This document shows positions 51,241 through 64,000 of a stretch of 64,000 nt of DNA, piece by piece; position 1 is the stretch's first letter, and each line of letters opens with the position of its first letter. The position numbers and the translations under genes are program-made. Source of the DNA: Carallia brachiata (taxonomy: Eukaryota; Streptophyta; Magnoliopsida; Malpighiales; Rhizophoraceae); the NCBI GenBank assembly GCA_021464245.1, contig JADCRB010000004.1, forward strand, positions 2,103,103 to 2,167,102, given 5' to 3'. Below the pieces are notes generated by a model that saw only the letters and a program-made list of their open reading frames with translations, had not been told where the DNA came from and did no database searches.

Positions 51241-54200
51241 AACTCGTGGTTAACTCTCGCTGAGAGTCACCGACGCAGAGAGAGAGAAAAAGAGAAAGAG
51301 AAAGAGAAGTCCGCAGTCACCGGGGTAACCTGAGATTCTGGTTACTTTAACCAGAGTTAGCCAGACCGACAGTTTTTGCCCTTTTACCATTTTGCCCTCC
51401 ATATCATCATCTCGATACATGCAAACGCAATCATATGATATATGCGGTATGTATTGTATGCCTATGCCCATTCATTAATCTAAGTAAATTAATTAATTGT
51501 ATTAAAAATACAATAATAATAATAATAATGATGAAAAGTACTCTTCTTTATTACTTGACATGAACCGGAGTTGATGTGATGTAAATTGTTCTGTTCTGTT
51601 CTACTGTCTGCGGTTGAATCTCAACTTTTTGACTCCAATACCTGTTTGGATAATTTTGCAATGAGCTTTGTTTGAGGGTCCCATTTTTAGCCTAATTTTT
51701 TAATTTAAAATTAACAATCTTATAATTTTTATTGATAATATATATAAATATTTTAAATAATAAAAAATAAAGTGATAAAATTTTATTATCTAAAATATAA
51801 ATATTATTATTTGAAATTAATAATTTATTATAATTGAGATAATAATCAAACAATAAAATAATTATATAGTCAATCTTTTTTCCTTTTGAAATTATTGATC
51901 TGTTTAGTTAGATAAAAAAAAATTGTACCCAAATTGTTTTTAATTTGGAAATTCTCTAATTTAAGTTAGTCTAAATTAATAAATAAAAAATGTTAGGTAA
52001 GGGAATTCATTTGAAAGTTCCCAAATTATACTATTGTAAAGGATCAATTTTAAGTGAGATAGCTAACTAACTAAGATTTTGAATCTTGAGATCTTTTTTT
52101 TGACATATGAACCTAGAGGTCTTGTATTCAATCATTGTTATCTTTCTCATTAATCTCCTTTCATATAATGATAGAATATATTTATGGGAAAAGATAAAAT
52201 AAATTATATTGTTACAATTATAATTAATAATTTAAATATTAAATACACTTTTAACAATAATCATAATGTGACCTAAACTCGTCTTCTTAATTCTTATGGA
52301 AATGGTTCAGCATCCTGTGATTATCAATGATGTCAATAATTTCCTTTTTTTTTTTTTTGTAAAGTAAAGGTGGCATTCTAAAGACCAACTGAAAAAAAAT
52401 GATGATGTTAATAAATATGATTTCTGCATTTTATCTGTATGCACTACTCCTAATAGGGAATAACCATTGGCAGGGTGTTATTATCATGCCTTGTTACAAT
52501 CTAGCTTTACTATGAGTCATAAACTTTTGGCCTAATAGTTCCCTATTTTTATTTTGAAAATAAATTGGTGAATCAATCTTCTTTGTAAATTGGTGAATTC
52601 TCTACTGTATCATTTTGGCACACACAACTCCAGTAATTATCACCCTTGGCATTTTGGTGAATTCTTACTGTATCAATCTTGTTTCTGTTCTAATGAAATG
52701 CATTTTCCTGCTGTTCAAACCTTCAGTGATTATGAGCTGTACTAGATGAAAAACCCTTGGCATATAGAGAGCATCTTTTTTTTTTTTGTTTTGCATATGG
52801 AACAAAGTGCTTGGATTAGCTTTTCTTTTTGTTTCTTTTTTTTTTCTATATTTTCTTGTGTACGAACGGAAAAAAAAATTATTTATCTTGTACAAGACAA
52901 TAGGCTTTCCTTGCATATATGCAGAGACTTGCATAGAAATTTGTGGGACTTTCAGGCCGCAGGGCCAGCTGTTTCAGCCGTAAGATTTTCATAGGTGAGG
53001 GTCATCTTGTGGTGAGAAACGAAGTAGGTGGAGGGCCATACATGCAATATTATGCACCCAAAGAGTGAAAAAAAAAATTGTCAATTTTCATTTGAGTTGG
53101 TATCTGTCATTAGCATTCACCAGATGGCAACCCACAAGTCCCTCTTCGTGCTAAAGCTGATTTGAACTCCTCAAATTAAACCTTTTTCCCACACAAAAAA
53201 TTGGGTTTTCAGTTCGAATTGCCAACTTAACCCACACAAAAGATGCCTCCCTTCATATAAGATACGAGGTCACCATTGCAATCATGTTTGAGTCGTTTTA
53301 CCTTACCCTCTCAAGTCTTAATTGTAGGTGGCATTGAGATTTTTCCTATTTTTACTAGCAACGAGTTTTAGGTAAGAATTGTGATATGAAAAGAATTACA
53401 CAAATAAAATAGTAGCAATAGATGTAATTGGACCTTCACGGATATAGTGTAAATAATCCAGCTTAAGTCATAAGATGATTTAGTATAATTTTTTTTGGCG
53501 AATTTGTAGGGTCATATTTAAAATATATATATATAATTTTTTCTTCTTTATTAACTTATTTATTTATTTATTTATTATTAATTGTATTCAAATGGATTGG
53601 TCATGAATCCGGATGGGAACATTCATGGGGTGGATTGAAACTAACAAATAAATAATGACAAATGCATCACATCACTCCGCAGGGGTCGCTTGGCTTTCTT
53701 AATTTCCCCAATCTTCTTCACCTTTTTACCCCCATTCAAAGATGCAAATTATGCCAACTGCTAAAAATTGCTACGTCGCATCGTCGCTGTAAAAGTGAAA
53801 ACAAGGTGTAGTCCAAATGGCAGCCAACGAACTCAGCCTCATCTTGCTTAATTTCCCCACCAATCAGCTGCATAATCCAAACGTATTGTAATTTTGCTGT
53901 TATTATTGGAATGGAATAACTTTCTTTATATTTATCAACATGTATGGTGGAAATTTTGACTGGGGGAAACCATGTATGGACGCCATAAGCTCCAATATCG
54001 TCGCTGTACCAATGACCCACCACCAAAATATGAATTGAGTGATAACATCGTAATATTTATTTATTAAAAAAAATTGAGAGTTTTATATAAAAAATTTCAA
54101 ATAATTTTGAAATTATATGACTGAATTCAAAAGAATATAAAAAAATAGATTAATTGTCAGATTTCATTGGATAAAATTATATTGTTGTTATATAAGTAAA

Positions 54201-54639
54201 ATTACGTAATAATATTATTTATTTATATTAATAAAAATAATAATAATAATAGTAGAGATAATTTTTTACAAAGTTCAACTTTCGTCCCATTCAACTTTGT
54301 GTGTGCATGAGATTATTTCCCGTTTACGCTCTGGCACTTGAAATTACTATAATTATTATTATAATGAGGCAGTATATCATATGCCTTATTATTATTATTT
54401 TATATATTTATAGAGATATGCAGGGCCCGCATCCATTGTTTGTCCGTTTGACAGCACTAATGAACAAAGTTTAAAATATTTTTAATTCCTATTTTTGAAG
54501 AGATTTAAAAAAAACACACACGAAAGAAAGCTGTGTTACCAAAAATACAGACAGAGAACTCCTTTTATTAAAAGAAGTTAATAAAAAAAAACAACAAATT
54601 AGGCTGCTTTCATGTCTTAAGTGTAGATTAAGCGTACTT

Positions 54640-55323
54640 ATGATTGTTTAATTCAAGACGACAACAAAGCAAAACAATTGGTGCCACTGACAAAGTGGCA
54701 CACCGGGCTATGATGTGAACGAAGGCAATAGGAATTAATTGGAGGTCCTGTCTGCCTCAATTGTCAACGGAGTGCACGTTAGTTTGTCACAGGTCTCGAG
54801 TGCGACGCTTCAATGGTTTTTCCAATTTCTGTCAAAATATTTTTCTAGATTTGGAGGTGCATAAGCTCGTGATTTGCCGCCTGGCTTGTAGGTTTGCAAT
54901 GGGATCTTGTGCCACCGACACGTCCTCAGCTCAATTCAAAAGCAATCAACCCGAGTAAAGCAAGCAATCTAATGCTATTGCTAAAATAAATAAACAATAA
55001 TCAACAGTGAATATCCAGAACAATACTTTACAGGATTTTCTGCCATGGGCAGATTTATTTGACCAAATTAGATCTAAGTAATTACTTATGGTTAAGTAAA
55101 TTTAATCAATGGTCATTCTATTTTCTTGGAAGAGGATTAAGTCTTTACGGGTTATGTGTCTGTTTTGTGAAAGGTCAGTTTAACCGTACGTATTATAGGC
55201 CTTCAGAGTCATGTATATCTCTTACTTTTTGCAGGTACTTCCGATACTTCTATGTCCAACTTTTGTATTACATCGATCAATATTAATGAAATTGATTTCC
55301 TTTTGTGTCAAAAAAAAAAAACA
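54640..55323 (+). repeat. Possible retroelement 3' fragment with poly-A end
   Basis: A compositionally distinct block (GC-rich at 54640-54960) runs into a segment ending ATTAATGAAATTGATTTCC, then TTTTGTGTC and an A tract at 55311-55321. That ending is typical of a reverse-transcribed copy. No protein domain was recognised. Confidence 0.25.
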
Positions 55324-55854
55324 ATACATAGAAAAGAGCCATTATATAGTTATATAATTTACGATATGTTAAAAATATATTATTATTTTAATAAATTATT
55401 TATTTTTTAAAAATTTAATAAATTTTTATTATATAACAATTTAGACTTTGATATATCAACTTTATGTTTATTACTGCGCGTTTGCAACATGGGAGTAGGA
55501 ATACGAATACGTTAGGCGATATGGGAGATGGACGAAAAGTGGAGAGTGATATTTAAACAGAGTGATGTCAAGACAGTGTATTATGACATCGGCATGAATA
55601 AGAAATTAATATCATATAGAGGCAAGATCATATGCAACCAGAAAATTGTGCAAGTTCTTAAGACAAAAAAAAAAGGGCCATTGAGAGACATTATTCCAGA
55701 AAAATTTAACCTACGGAACGTAATCAATACGGTCACAACATCGCATCAACACCTTGTTCTTGTGTCATCTCCGTGTATCAAAGCTCTACGAATACGTATC
55801 TAGTGGTTCTTTCTCTCTCTCTCGTCTCTATCTCTCAGCGTGCCTTTCTCTTTT

Positions 55855-56230
55855 AGGGTGTATTTATTGTGCGATAGAAAGAAGATGAGAGAAAAAAAAG
55901 TATAATTATTATTATATATATATATTTTTTTATATTTATTTCTTCTCATTTTTTATATTATTCTAAATAATTTTATTTTCTCTCCATTTTTTCTCTCACA
56001 AATTACTATTTATTTTTTTTTTTACTATACTTTCTTTCTCTTCATTTTTCTATCACTCCAAACAACTTTATTTTCTTTTCACTTTTTCTTTCACAAATTA
56101 CTATTAACTTTTTCTTTTATCATACTTTTATTCTCTTCACTTTTTTCACCACTTCAAACAACTTTATTTTCTTTTTATTTTTTTTTCTCCTCGTTTTTTT
56201 ACCCTTCTACTCACTCCAAACACAGCGTTA
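55855..56230 (+). repeat. Dispersed purine/pyrimidine repeat family, copy 3
   Basis: A pyrimidine-rich array with the recurring blocks CACAAATTACTATT, CACTCCAAACAACTTTATTTTC and CACTTCAAACAACTTTATTTTC. It ends ACTCACTCCAAACACAGCG. Units repeat about every 75-95 bp and match the tracts at 14.8, 16.2 and 62.1 kb. Confidence 0.65.
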
Positions 56231-58279
56231 ATTGCCTGTTATTGGTTCCAACGTCGAATCCAGAAATTTTTTTCGAGAGGGAAAAATTTATATACATATA
56301 TAAAAAAAATACAAAATAGAGTATTTATAAAGTTTAAGGGATAAAATTATAATTTTAAGGGTAATAAATTAAAATTAAGATAAATTATATGTAAATACAC
56401 ATAAATTTTTTTTTAGGGTGGGCACAATGAAGAGATCAATGATCGGTTCAATTGTAATAAGGTGTATATTTATTTTGTAACGATAATTATTTTACTGAAT
56501 TAAATTTCCAGGAATGTAAATAATAACTGTTCTCAACACCTTTAACGTGCCGAAATAAATATTGTCGGTGACAGGATTCTTACCCGAACGATAGGTAGTC
56601 TTTGCAGACTCGTGGATTGCATTGCAAGAGATTGCAGCAGAACCTTCCACAAAGGTCCTGGGTGGCGATGACACCTGGCACGCCCAGCTAAGCAAAAAAG
56701 CAAGGTTGTTGAAGTTTTATGATTGGCGTTCTGGTACTTTACAGCTTTTACACCTGCACCTAGTTTGACGCAAATTATGTAAGAGTAACACTATATTTTT
56801 TTATTTAAATATCATCAAAATAATAATAATATTTTATTTAATAATATTTAATAATTTATTTATATTTTTTAATTTAATAATTTAACAACACATATTATTT
56901 TAAAATTTTATAAGTGAAATTTTTAAATTTTTTTATTACTTAAAAATACTTGGGGTTCTAATATCTTGGGTAAAATCATTTTGAAATTGATGTTTCAGAG
57001 ATCTCACACATAATGGACTTCAGAAATCATTTTGTATAATAAATATACAAAATTAATGCTTTTGTTTTCTTTTCATTTGACGACTCTTTTGGGCCCCCAA
57101 ATTCGAGAACGAGAGAATTGACTGAAAAGGTTAAAATAAATGTGGTTTTCCTTCCAAACTCTAGTACCTACGACATTAAAAAAGGATGTTTTTTTTTCTT
57201 TTTTAACAAATAAGAATTTGAAAAGTCTCAAAGTCTTCAAATAAAAAGTCTCCAAGTTAAATATTCTATTTTTTTAACCTAAATTAGATATACTAAATTA
57301 GAGGATAAGTTTTGCACAAAGGTGAAATCGTGGCAACATCCATTAAAAAACGAAAATTGGTTGGGCTTTGAAGGCACACTAGACGGACCTCGTGGGCCCG
57401 TACCTTATTTGTTGCTGTCGCAAGGTAAATTATAAACTTGACAATCACATATTCAAGTTCAGCCCAGCCCAACCAAATCTTCATCAATCCTCCTTTGCAG
57501 TTACGTTTTTCCGTCTAGTCTTCAATTTGATTTTTTTTTGTCCATCGCATGCTAATTGCGTATCACTAGTATTGATTTCCAGAATATTGCTTAAAAGCCA
57601 CACCCCTAAACTTCAATGGATGCATTTTGAAACTTAAATCACTTTTGCATTAAAATAGGTAAAAAATGTAATCAAAGGTCTCTCCGCAGGAGACGCAGCC
57701 ACGCAATGAAGTATCCATACATCAGCTCTATACCCTTCCTTGATGTAAATGTACTACCAGAACTGCTTCTGAATGTAAATTTTTTCCATCCATGTCAAGA
57801 ACACATGCTCATCCGATAGTCAATTGCAATGTATAGTTAATTGTGTCTAATATTAAACAAACTAAACAAAGTATTGAGAACCTGTAAATCATCTGATACA
57901 ATGGTCACATGAACAAGGTAACAGAAGCATGGATGCCGCGGAAACAAACCATCATGCAATGTCAAAACTGACCATCTAGGATCTAGCAACGACACTGAGG
58001 AAGAAAAATAAGCTACATATAAGCAGTTATCCAAGTTACTAGTTTACTAATTCCTCCTACAAAAACCCAGTCCGAGTAATCAGTTTTGTACGAAAGAAAA
58101 CTTGTTAATGCTACCTTTTTGTCACAGGGTATTGAACTGAAAAGCACAAATCTACGAAAGAACAAGAAAGCTGGCTGCTAGAATTTCCCCTTCTATCCAG
58201 CAAAGAACAATATGGCAACGAGTAGCAAGTCAGACTGCAAAACAAAAGTTCTTGTGCATTATCTAGCAGCACGGAGCAG

Positions 58280-61200
58280 TTACCAAAGGTCAATGTTATT
58301 GCTCCATAATTCCATGTCGTCATCAAAGGATGGATTATCTGCTTCGCTTCCACTACTCAAATCATCGTCATGTATAATTGGTAAAACTATCTTTCTTACT
58401 GTATTACCACTGAAGTGACATTTAACGAACTTCACTTGTTTGTCTTCTACGTCCCTTCTCCCCTCTTTCCGCTTCCTAGTGCCATTAGGTGCTGTTGGCT
58501 TCACTAGTCCATGAGCAGATAGGAGCATAATGTCCAAAGAATCAACCATCTTTACGTTGCCATCAACTTTATCTTCTCCCTTCCCCATATTAACTGCATA
58601 AAAGGGGTCATAGTCTGTTGTTCTTGATTTACAAATAATGGCCTTCGCATAGCACTTGAAGATGTCACTATCAAACACTCTTACACCTTGGTCTTCAACA
58701 CGTAGCAACCACTCTGAATGTCACAATAATTCATAAATTAGAGATCAATAATCACAGATGCGGCCAAAAAAGTGACATTAGAAAATTAATTCAAAATGAG
58801 TAGTTCCTCACTAAGTAGCTTTTATCCAAATTTGGCCATTTAGTACAGTGGAAAACATTTCATTACAGAAGGCGCTGCCATAGCGTTTCCCAGAAGGATA
58901 GCTGGTCAGTAACTTAATGCTCCACTTTAACAAAGACAAGATAGACGGGCTCTCCACATCATAACATGCTTGCTGAGAATCACGACCAGACAGCACTGCT
59001 ACATGTCCTAAAACCGTGGTAAATGATTTATAAAGCAAGAGGGAGAAATACATAGGGACTCACTGATGAGAGTCACAGGACTGAACACATTAGGCGTGCT
59101 TATCTGGGTTTGCATTTCAAGCTGATTCAAAGCCCATTTGATCAAAAGAGGGGGCAAGCATGATTCAGAGAAGGCTTTTACATAACAGGCGACCTTCATT
59201 TTGTCACCAGTTTCCCTATGACCAAGCAGTGCATGAGATGGGTCAGAGAAGATGTTCCAAACCCGCAACTCCTGCATGACAATTGCAACTTTATTTCCAA
59301 TACCTGACACTCTGGACAGCATTATTGGCAATAAGCAACCACATAACAGCAAGATTCTTCAAGTGTCCATCAGGCAGATGAATCTCTCTTGCAGGGTTAA
59401 GGAAGGAACAGTCCACCATTATCACAGCCTCATACAGTATTTCTCTTAAAAAGGCTTCATTTTCAGATTTCTGAAACAGAAAATGATGAATTGAAGAGAT
59501 CGTAAGATTTTGAAATCAGAAACATATGTCAATGACTATTCAATTCATTACACGTGGACCCTTCAAATGATCCAAGAAGGCTACACAAATACAAACAACT
59601 TGTTTTCTTAGCAAAGAATAAAGAAAAAACTAAGCAACTTTACAGCACTTAAATGGAAAATTTACATTAAATTTTATTAGAATCATAAGAGCAAAACGGA
59701 AAATGTTTTAGGGCAGGGAAACGTTGAAATACTGCAAAGTCTGTAACTATGATGAACGAATCACAGTACTTTTGAAGTTCAAACCACATGGGTTGCACAA
59801 AATGAAGCCGACTACTCTTCCTTGAGGCTTCAGAGAACAGACTCCTACATAATAGATACAACACCATCCTGCTCTCCTCTCGAAAATTTAATAAACCATC
59901 ATCTCAAAGGTTTGTAGGTTGCACTCCTGGCTGCTTGCCTAACATAGAGGGGCAGGGCAACAGTTACAGCGGGTGCATCTTATATGTGATGGTTCAAACA
60001 TTATTGAAGGGAAAGGTCCCACATGTCTTGACTTTTTTGCATTTTTAATGGACCTTCGCACATTGAATAAACCTAAATGGCATTTCTACTTCAAAAGTTT
60101 TCTAAGCAAAACAACAGTTAGCTTAAGAGAATGCAGATACCTGTAACAATATAAAAAACTCTCCTGATCCCTAAAGGCTAATACCCATAATATAAGCTCA
60201 ATGGTGCACCACAGACAACTATGCTGGCCAAGAGCAGGATTTCAGGCCATGTGAGGGAGCAAAATGCAGATTGCTCATATGTAGGGCATGGGAGGAGATG
60301 AAAGAGCCAGTTGCTGCCCAAGAGCTCCCACCCAATAAGCTGTCGCCTAAAAGAGTTTTACCAGAAAAAGAAAATACTGCTAATTCAAGCAAGAAGTAGA
60401 AGACTAACCAGCGAAGAGATCAGAGGCAAAACAGGCTCCAAAAGCATCCTTAGAAGGGTATCTGCTTAGCAAGTGTGGTATTAGGAAATTCAAATGTTGT
60501 ATTAAAATTTGAACAAAGAAGCTAAATCAAGCGGGGGCATCAAAGCTGTCCTTAAACTTGACAACTCGAGGCCTCCCTGAATGAGGGGAAGCAGATCCTA
60601 GTAATTGGTAAGTCAATCAAGCTTTCTGGGCTTTTTGCATGCAGTACACAGATTTTAAAGACAACATTTTTGTTCGTCATCCAATAGTCAGATTGTTCAA
60701 CACGCAGAATTCAGGAATTAGGATTCCATGAGATGCTAAGAGAGAAATGGGAACAACTTTAACAGCGAGAAAATAACGAACTTTAAACTGCTTAAACGAT
60801 TCATTCTCACCAAGGAAATAACAACTACGAAAGGAAGTCAACATCTGAACTGCCAAACTATGTAATTCATTCTTCAATTCCGCTCTCGAAGTTCCTGAAC
60901 CGAACCTCAAGCACAGCCTCAACAAAAAAGCCTCACACATAACAATCCCTGCCAAGTCCACGGCCCCGGCACATCCTCCGCTCATCATCTTTTCGCGAAC
61001 TCCCTCACTAACAATTGGGCAAAAGACTCTCAAACACTCTCCCAGTTTACAACTCCCTCCCATTATACCGACCAGCCAAACCCGTACTAAATCTCCAAAA
61101 CACGAACTCAATGCCTCAAATTCCCCATTCTCAACAAAATTTTCGCCGCAACAAATGCTAATATAACCTATAGCTCCTTCTAACACACCCTCTATCTCTT

Positions 61201-61606
61201 CTCTCGATTCCTTGTGAGTAAACACAAAATCATATAACTGATAAATAACCGGAGCGAGCACGGCGATCTTTTTAGCCGCATTGCACGGGGCAGAGCAGGA
61301 AACGAGTAGCTGAAGCAGGTCCTTAGCCGCCGGCGCCGGCGCCGGCAGTGGGACTTGGTGCTTCGAAGAAGCGTCGCGGGAGGTCAATTTCGCGGAGTGG
61401 AAAGTCAAAGCCGAATAAAACCAGACGACTTCGAGGGGTGGATCGGGTAGAATGTCAAGAAGGAATCGGGAGAATATGGAGGTGAAATTCGAAAAATCGG
61501 TGGCGCCGTTCCGGTATTCCGTTAAGAATCGGTCGACGGATTCTCTTAGCATGAGCTGTAAAGCGTCCGGGCTTGCAATCTGTCTGGTTCGGTTCATGAT
61601 TTTCAA
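58280..61606 (-). CDS. Uncharacterised plant protein, 533 residues
   Basis: Five minus-strand exons: 61606-60811, 60461-60409, 59470-59304, 59215-59064, 58713-58280 (stop at 58280). They total 1602 nt with consistent phases: CTTG|GTGAGA to AG|AT, then phase 0, then AG|G, then A|AG. The start is the ATG of MKIMNRTRQIASPDALQ; the second in-frame Met, three residues on, could also serve. I do not recognise a named family. Visible features: a mostly helical, Leu-rich body (PDPPLEVVWFYSALTFHSAK, VLAPVIYQLYDFV, LLRMLLEPVLPL, ILYEAVIMVDCSFLNP, SCLPPLLIKW, WLLRVEDQGVRVFD), a basic patch (GTRKRKEGRR) that could be a nuclear signal, and an acidic C-terminus (DDDLSSGSEAD). Exon 1 has a GC-rich PLPAPAPAAK linker. 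Low-copy, structured and intact, it is probably a conserved housekeeping-type gene of unknown role. Confidence 0.8.
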
Positions 61607-64000
61607 AACAGAAAATGAAACCCTAGTTGTGCGGAAGTTGGTCTGAGAAGAAAGTGTGGAAGAAGAGGGAAGTTGGGGTTTGTCATGCGTATTTGGACCT
61701 GTTTTTGAATTTGAGCCTGCAACGGAACATTTGACTTTTTTTTTTTTTTTTTAATTCTCTTGTTTGGTATGTTAAGTGGCCTGACTAAACCGCCGAAGTT
61801 ATATAATGGCGGTAAATTTTGTAGTTTTCATAAATTTTCTACATTTTTTCTTAAATTAGAAGATAGAATTCTCATAATTGAAATTAAAGTTTTAACTATT
61901 AAAATTGTCCCTTATAGTATGTTTGAACGGAGAGAAAATATGTAGAAAAAAAAAGAATGAGAAAGAAAGTTGCGAGAAAATAAAATTATTTAGATAAATA
62001 AAAAAAATTGTGAGAAAGGATGTGAAGAGAAAGAAAAATGAAAAGAAAGTGAATGGAAAAAAAACGAAAAGTAATTTGTAAGAAAAAAATAGAGAAAAAA
62101 ATAAATTATTTAAATAAGTAAAAAAAAGTTGTGATAAAAAAATATGAAAAAAGAAAGATGAATAATAATTTGTAAGAAAAAATATATTGAGAAAAATTAA
62201 TTATTTGAATAAATAAAAAAAATTTAAAAAAAAAGTGAGGGATTAATACTATAATGATGAGATTTTTTTTTTTCTTTTTTTCACTCATCCCTTGCAAAAC
62301 AAACAGACCATTAGGGACAACAACATTTTACTTCTCATATCAAATATATACAGAAAATTTTATCTGAAAATATTCGTTGTAATTTTTTTTAATTATTTGT
62401 TTTTTCAATTGTTTTATCTGGAAATTAATTGAAAAATGGAAACTGCACCTGCTCGGATGGTCTACCAGATTCTAGAGATTTTCTTGACTGTGACTGTAAC
62501 TTTTTTGTTTTTTTCCTTTTGTGAAGGAAAATCCGTTCTTTTGTGATCATTTATTGCGCAAATCTAAATTTACTTGCATCGATTTTCCTTTTCTTTGATG
62601 TCATATGAACAAAGGCAGCACCTCTGCATATTATCTTCGTTTGCTTCTGCTCCAAATCTATGCACGCAGCAAGTTTCTGATTTTTTATGTTCTGACACTT
62701 CTTTTGCAAAATAATCTGGCGATATACGTGCTTTTAGTACTCGTTGATGCAGTAATTAGCAGTAGGAAACGTGAGAGCGTTGTCTGGTTAATGGATTGTT
62801 GTTTTTTCAGAATTTACTTTCTGTCAAATTCATCTGTTTATGGGTTTGGTCCGTTCCTGTAAGAAGCAAGACAACATGCAAGAGAAACAAACTTCCAGTC
62901 CTCATCAGCACATTCCGCCGACGCGGGAGAAGGAAGAAGAATGAGAGACGAGAAAAAGACAAAACTTTCTTGGAAAAACTTTTTCTTAAAAGATTAATAT
63001 ACAAAATTATCACTAATTTAATTTAAAATAATAAATTTAGTATTAATTTTAAAAAGTAACAAATTTACTTTGTCTATAATAACAAATTTAACATGCTGTG
63101 AAATTTTTTGGACAAAATTTATCTGTTTTGATAATAGAATATTAACTTATATGATTATCATATTATCGAAACAAATATATTTCTATAAATCTATTATTGA
63201 AACGGACAGATTCTGTTCACATAAAATTATTGCGTTTTAAATTTATTATTTTAAGTAAAATTAGGGTTAAATTTGTTATTTTAGTTAAAGTTGACGATAT
63301 TTTTAAATATTAATCCTTTTAAAAATGGTGGAAGGCTGAGAAAAAGAACAAGTATAACATGGAAATATATGTAATGCCCCACATAAAAGAAATTAAATCA
63401 TAAATATTCACATAATTTATTATTGTATAATTAAAAAAATTGTTCATAATAGTTCAAGGTTTATATGGATACGAGCTTGCTTAGTGTCTCTTAATGCCCC
63501 TCAATTATTATTATTGAATGGTGCCATATTAAAGCAAAGCAGATTAGCAGCCGTAATTCATATTGAGAAATCAAAAGTGCAGAAAGGAGGTAATTTTTTT
63601 ACAACCTTGACGGGCATGTCATTCCTGCAGAACCACAAAAAATAGTTCCATGAAGTCCCATTAAATACCAACTAATTTTTTAACTAGATTGTTGAACAAC
63701 TTTACTTCATTGTTCCCAATTCTTTATACCTTTAACACTAATTTCCTAATTCAACACACAAGGTTGATCAAAAAAATCACACCTCCTGGTGAAAGTGGCA
63801 TGCCAGCTATGGAACATCCAAAAGATCTGCACAGCCTCCTGTAGGTAAAAGGAGAAAGAAATAATAAAGAACCCCATGTTGAGGGTTCTTTAATTTAGCA
63901 AAGCACTTCCTCTTTCTATTAACTTCAATATATTTTAGAATGAACTTCAACATTAAAGAACCATCATCAGAACATGGCTCCAGTAGTTTTCTTATCTTCA
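61607..64000. other. Upstream region and AT-rich intergenic sequence
   Basis: The promoter side of the 58-61 kb gene comes first, with a poly-T run near 61738, then a purine-rich dispersed repeat and AT-rich DNA to the window end. Frames at 62.6-63.0 kb show no recognised domain. Confidence 0.6.
61905..62315 (-). repeat. Dispersed purine/pyrimidine repeat family, copy 4
   Basis: A purine-rich array with recurrent AATAATTTGTAAGAAAAA and AATTATTTGAATAAATAAAA blocks spaced about 65-95 bp. It is the reverse complement of the pattern in the 16.2 and 56.0 kb copies. It begins near TATAGTATGTTTGAACGGAG and ends near CTTGCAAAACAAACAGACC. Confidence 0.6.

Larger units (their letters stand above)
51310..58279. 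other. Long AT-rich intergenic region, no intact gene
   Basis: About 7 kb with A/T runs, a poly-T near 52345, GC-richer patches near 53.8 and 54.7-54.9 kb, a stretch ending in an A tail near 55311, a copy of the dispersed pyrimidine repeat, and short frames (up to 96 codons) with no motif I know. The part just below 58280 is presumably 3' UTR of the minus-strand gene. Confidence 0.65.

Noticed and set aside
53736..54026. 96-codon minus-strand open frame
   Set aside because: No motif, splice context or composition change supports coding.
59008..59352. 114-codon minus-strand frame joining exon 4 to upstream sequence
   Set aside because: Its N-terminal part is out of frame with exon 3. The acceptor at 59216-59217 gives exact phase and a continuous VRETGDKMKVACY reading.
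59667..59867. 66-codon minus-strand frame (MVLYLLCRSLFSE)
   Set aside because: It lies in the intron between exons 2 and 3 of the 533-residue gene, which join in phase without it. No matching splice pair was found.
1..64000. Functional stress-signalling gene cluster
   Set aside because: The genes are unrelated families on both strands, separated by kilobases of repeats, and two are broken. The proximity is most likely coincidental.
1..64000. CRISPR arrays, prokaryotic operons, rRNA genes
   Set aside because: None seen. Exon-intron structure and repeats are clearly plant nuclear.

Overview
The window is AT-rich plant nuclear DNA, most likely from a woody eudicot. It holds multi-exon genes with GT-AG introns, pyrimidine-rich leaders, microsatellites and transposon relics. 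Six genes read as intact, two are broken, and about half the window is intergenic. The species cannot be named from sequence alone. Exon structures were worked out by hand from frame, splice signals and remembered family motifs, without any database search.

Layout. 1-4527 (+): 3' part of an EDR1-type Raf-like MAPKKK, with the 5' end outside the window. 7859-9122 (+): an RTE1/RTH-family gene of ethylene receptor control, with a probable intron in its leader. 11391-14430 (-): a CBL10-type calcineurin B-like gene broken by at least three lesions. 14.7-21.6 kb: AT-rich intergenic DNA with purine/pyrimidine repeats and a decayed LINE-type RNase H fragment. 21605-29573 (+): an intact 20-exon K+ efflux antiporter of the KEA4/5/6 group. 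29.6-35.3 kb: intergenic, with a SINE-like insertion and a long foldback element. 35296-35853 (+): an intronless PYL2-like ABA receptor. 40.5-45.1 kb (+): an ATH1-like BELL homeobox gene with three single-base frameshifts and a 209-bp exact duplication in its putative leader intron. 47790-51061 (-): an intact NDL (Ndr-like) gene. 51.1-58.3 kb: intergenic. 58280-61606 (-): an intact five-exon gene of 533 codons that I do not recognise. The rest to 64 kb is repeat-rich with no gene seen.

Several loci belong to stress or hormone signalling (Raf-like kinase, ethylene receptor regulator, Ca2+ sensor, K+/H+ antiporter, ABA receptor, NDL). They lie on both strands with long gaps and no shared promoters, so I read this as ordinary plant gene neighbourhood and not as a cluster. 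I found no convincing novel multigene system. The most informative signals are the two eroded regulatory genes, the structured 209-bp duplication with 26-bp inverted arms, the 496-bp foldback element and the SINE-like insertion.
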